A model generated the notes under the pieces. It saw nothing but the letters and a program-made list of their open reading frames with translations. It did no database searches and was not told the origin of the DNA. Both the position numbers and the translations under genes were made by a program. A stretch of DNA of 64,000 nt from Deinococcus budaensis. Lineage in GTDB: Bacteria; Deinococcota; Deinococci; Deinococcales; Deinococcaceae. Below are positions 63,914-64,000 of the stretch, in pieces. The first letter of the stretch is position 1. Every line of letters starts with the position of its first letter. The stretch is from positions 241,646-305,645 of the forward strand of contig NZ_JACHFN010000003.1 of NCBI RefSeq assembly GCF_014201885.1. Direction: 5' to 3'.

Positions 63914-63916
<3 letters not shown>
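63299..63916 (-). pseudogene. APH/homoserine kinase-like phosphotransferase, 5'-truncated
   Basis: The C-lobe of a SrkA/ThrB2-like kinase: WGPCHGDLHEGN (catalytic loop HGDLHxGN) and VRLFDFDCGGPGWRAYDLA (metal Asp) are intact down to the stop at 63299. The frame is open from 63916 and begins ESAAAYGEAAARLHAAAD, matching the middle of the family. The N-lobe with the ATP-binding strands, about 100 residues, is missing, and TGA at 63917-63919 stops the frame upstream. No plausible start codon serves the conserved fold. Loss of the 5' end coincides with a sequence break at about 63914, consistent with a mobile-element insertion. Confidence 0.75.

Positions 63917-64000
<84 letters not shown>

Overview
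The window is a high-GC (roughly 70%) bacterial chromosome segment that most resembles Deinococcus or a close relative in Deinococcota. I base this on three things: the caa3-type cytochrome oxidase with a fused subunit I+III, as in Thermus; the protein sequences in general; and, most clearly, the start architecture. More than two dozen start codons on both strands sit 5-11 nt downstream of a TANNNT -10 box with no Shine-Dalgarno sequence, which is the leaderless-mRNA layout described for Deinococcus. The species was not identified. Most of the window is ordinary core chromosome with closely packed genes, many overlapping by 4 nt (ATGA, GTGA, TTGA).

Layout. 1-5 kb: C-terminal part of Lon protease, a hotdog thioesterase, a YihY/BrkB membrane protein, hisA divergent from a GT4 glycosyltransferase, and tRNA-Leu(CAG). 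5-12.3 kb: prolyl oligopeptidase, malate dehydrogenase, an antibiotic-kinase-like protein coupled to an enoyl-CoA hydratase, a YfiT/DinB-type protein, a histidine phosphatase and an acyl-CoA thioesterase. 12.5-17.2 kb: a complete five-gene branched-chain amino acid type ABC importer with a terminator between the binding protein and the permeases. 17.3-17.7 kb: a guanidine-III riboswitch directly ahead of a Gdx/SugE guanidinium exporter. 17.7-25.4 kb: flavin amine oxidase, AspT-like transporter, accD-accA, a LapA-like protein and ilvA with a possible attenuator leader. 25.4-33.2 kb: an M23 peptidase/beta-propeller pair, a 480-bp gene-poor interval holding an inverted-repeat element, enoyl-CoA hydratase/isomerase, ruvX, an acyl-CoA ligase, an esterase and a C39-like peptidase.

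33.3-36.7 kb is a four-gene minor-pilin operon joined by 4-nt overlaps, with a large beta-rich first protein; it may belong to the DNA-uptake pilus. It is followed by a zinc-ribbon protein with a HEPN-type R-N-x3-H motif. 37.6-46.8 kb: epoxide-hydrolase-like protein with ferredoxin, YetF with a zinc ribbon, pfkB-mltG, guanine deaminase, gatB, and two proteins made of short internal repeats (NGD and GRIGG types). 46.8-50.3 kb: a secreted protein of unknown function, a ChlI/MoxR-like ATPase and panB. 50.3-58.5 kb is a respiratory block: DUF420 protein, heme A synthase (ctaA), heme O synthase (ctaB), ctaC, fused ctaD/E and SCO1, with a D-lyxose isomerase gene lying inside it. 58.5-64 kb: ruvB, a cysteine-less ArsC-fold protein, a VOC protein, a molybdopterin oxidoreductase, and a 5'-truncated phosphotransferase that breaks off at what looks like the end of a mobile element.

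The most noteworthy features are the guanidine-III riboswitch/exporter pair, the leaderless start architecture, the pilin operon, the HEPN/zinc-ribbon protein, the two repeat proteins, the dispersed palindromic intergenic elements around terminators, and the 82-bp inverted-repeat element near 27.2 kb.
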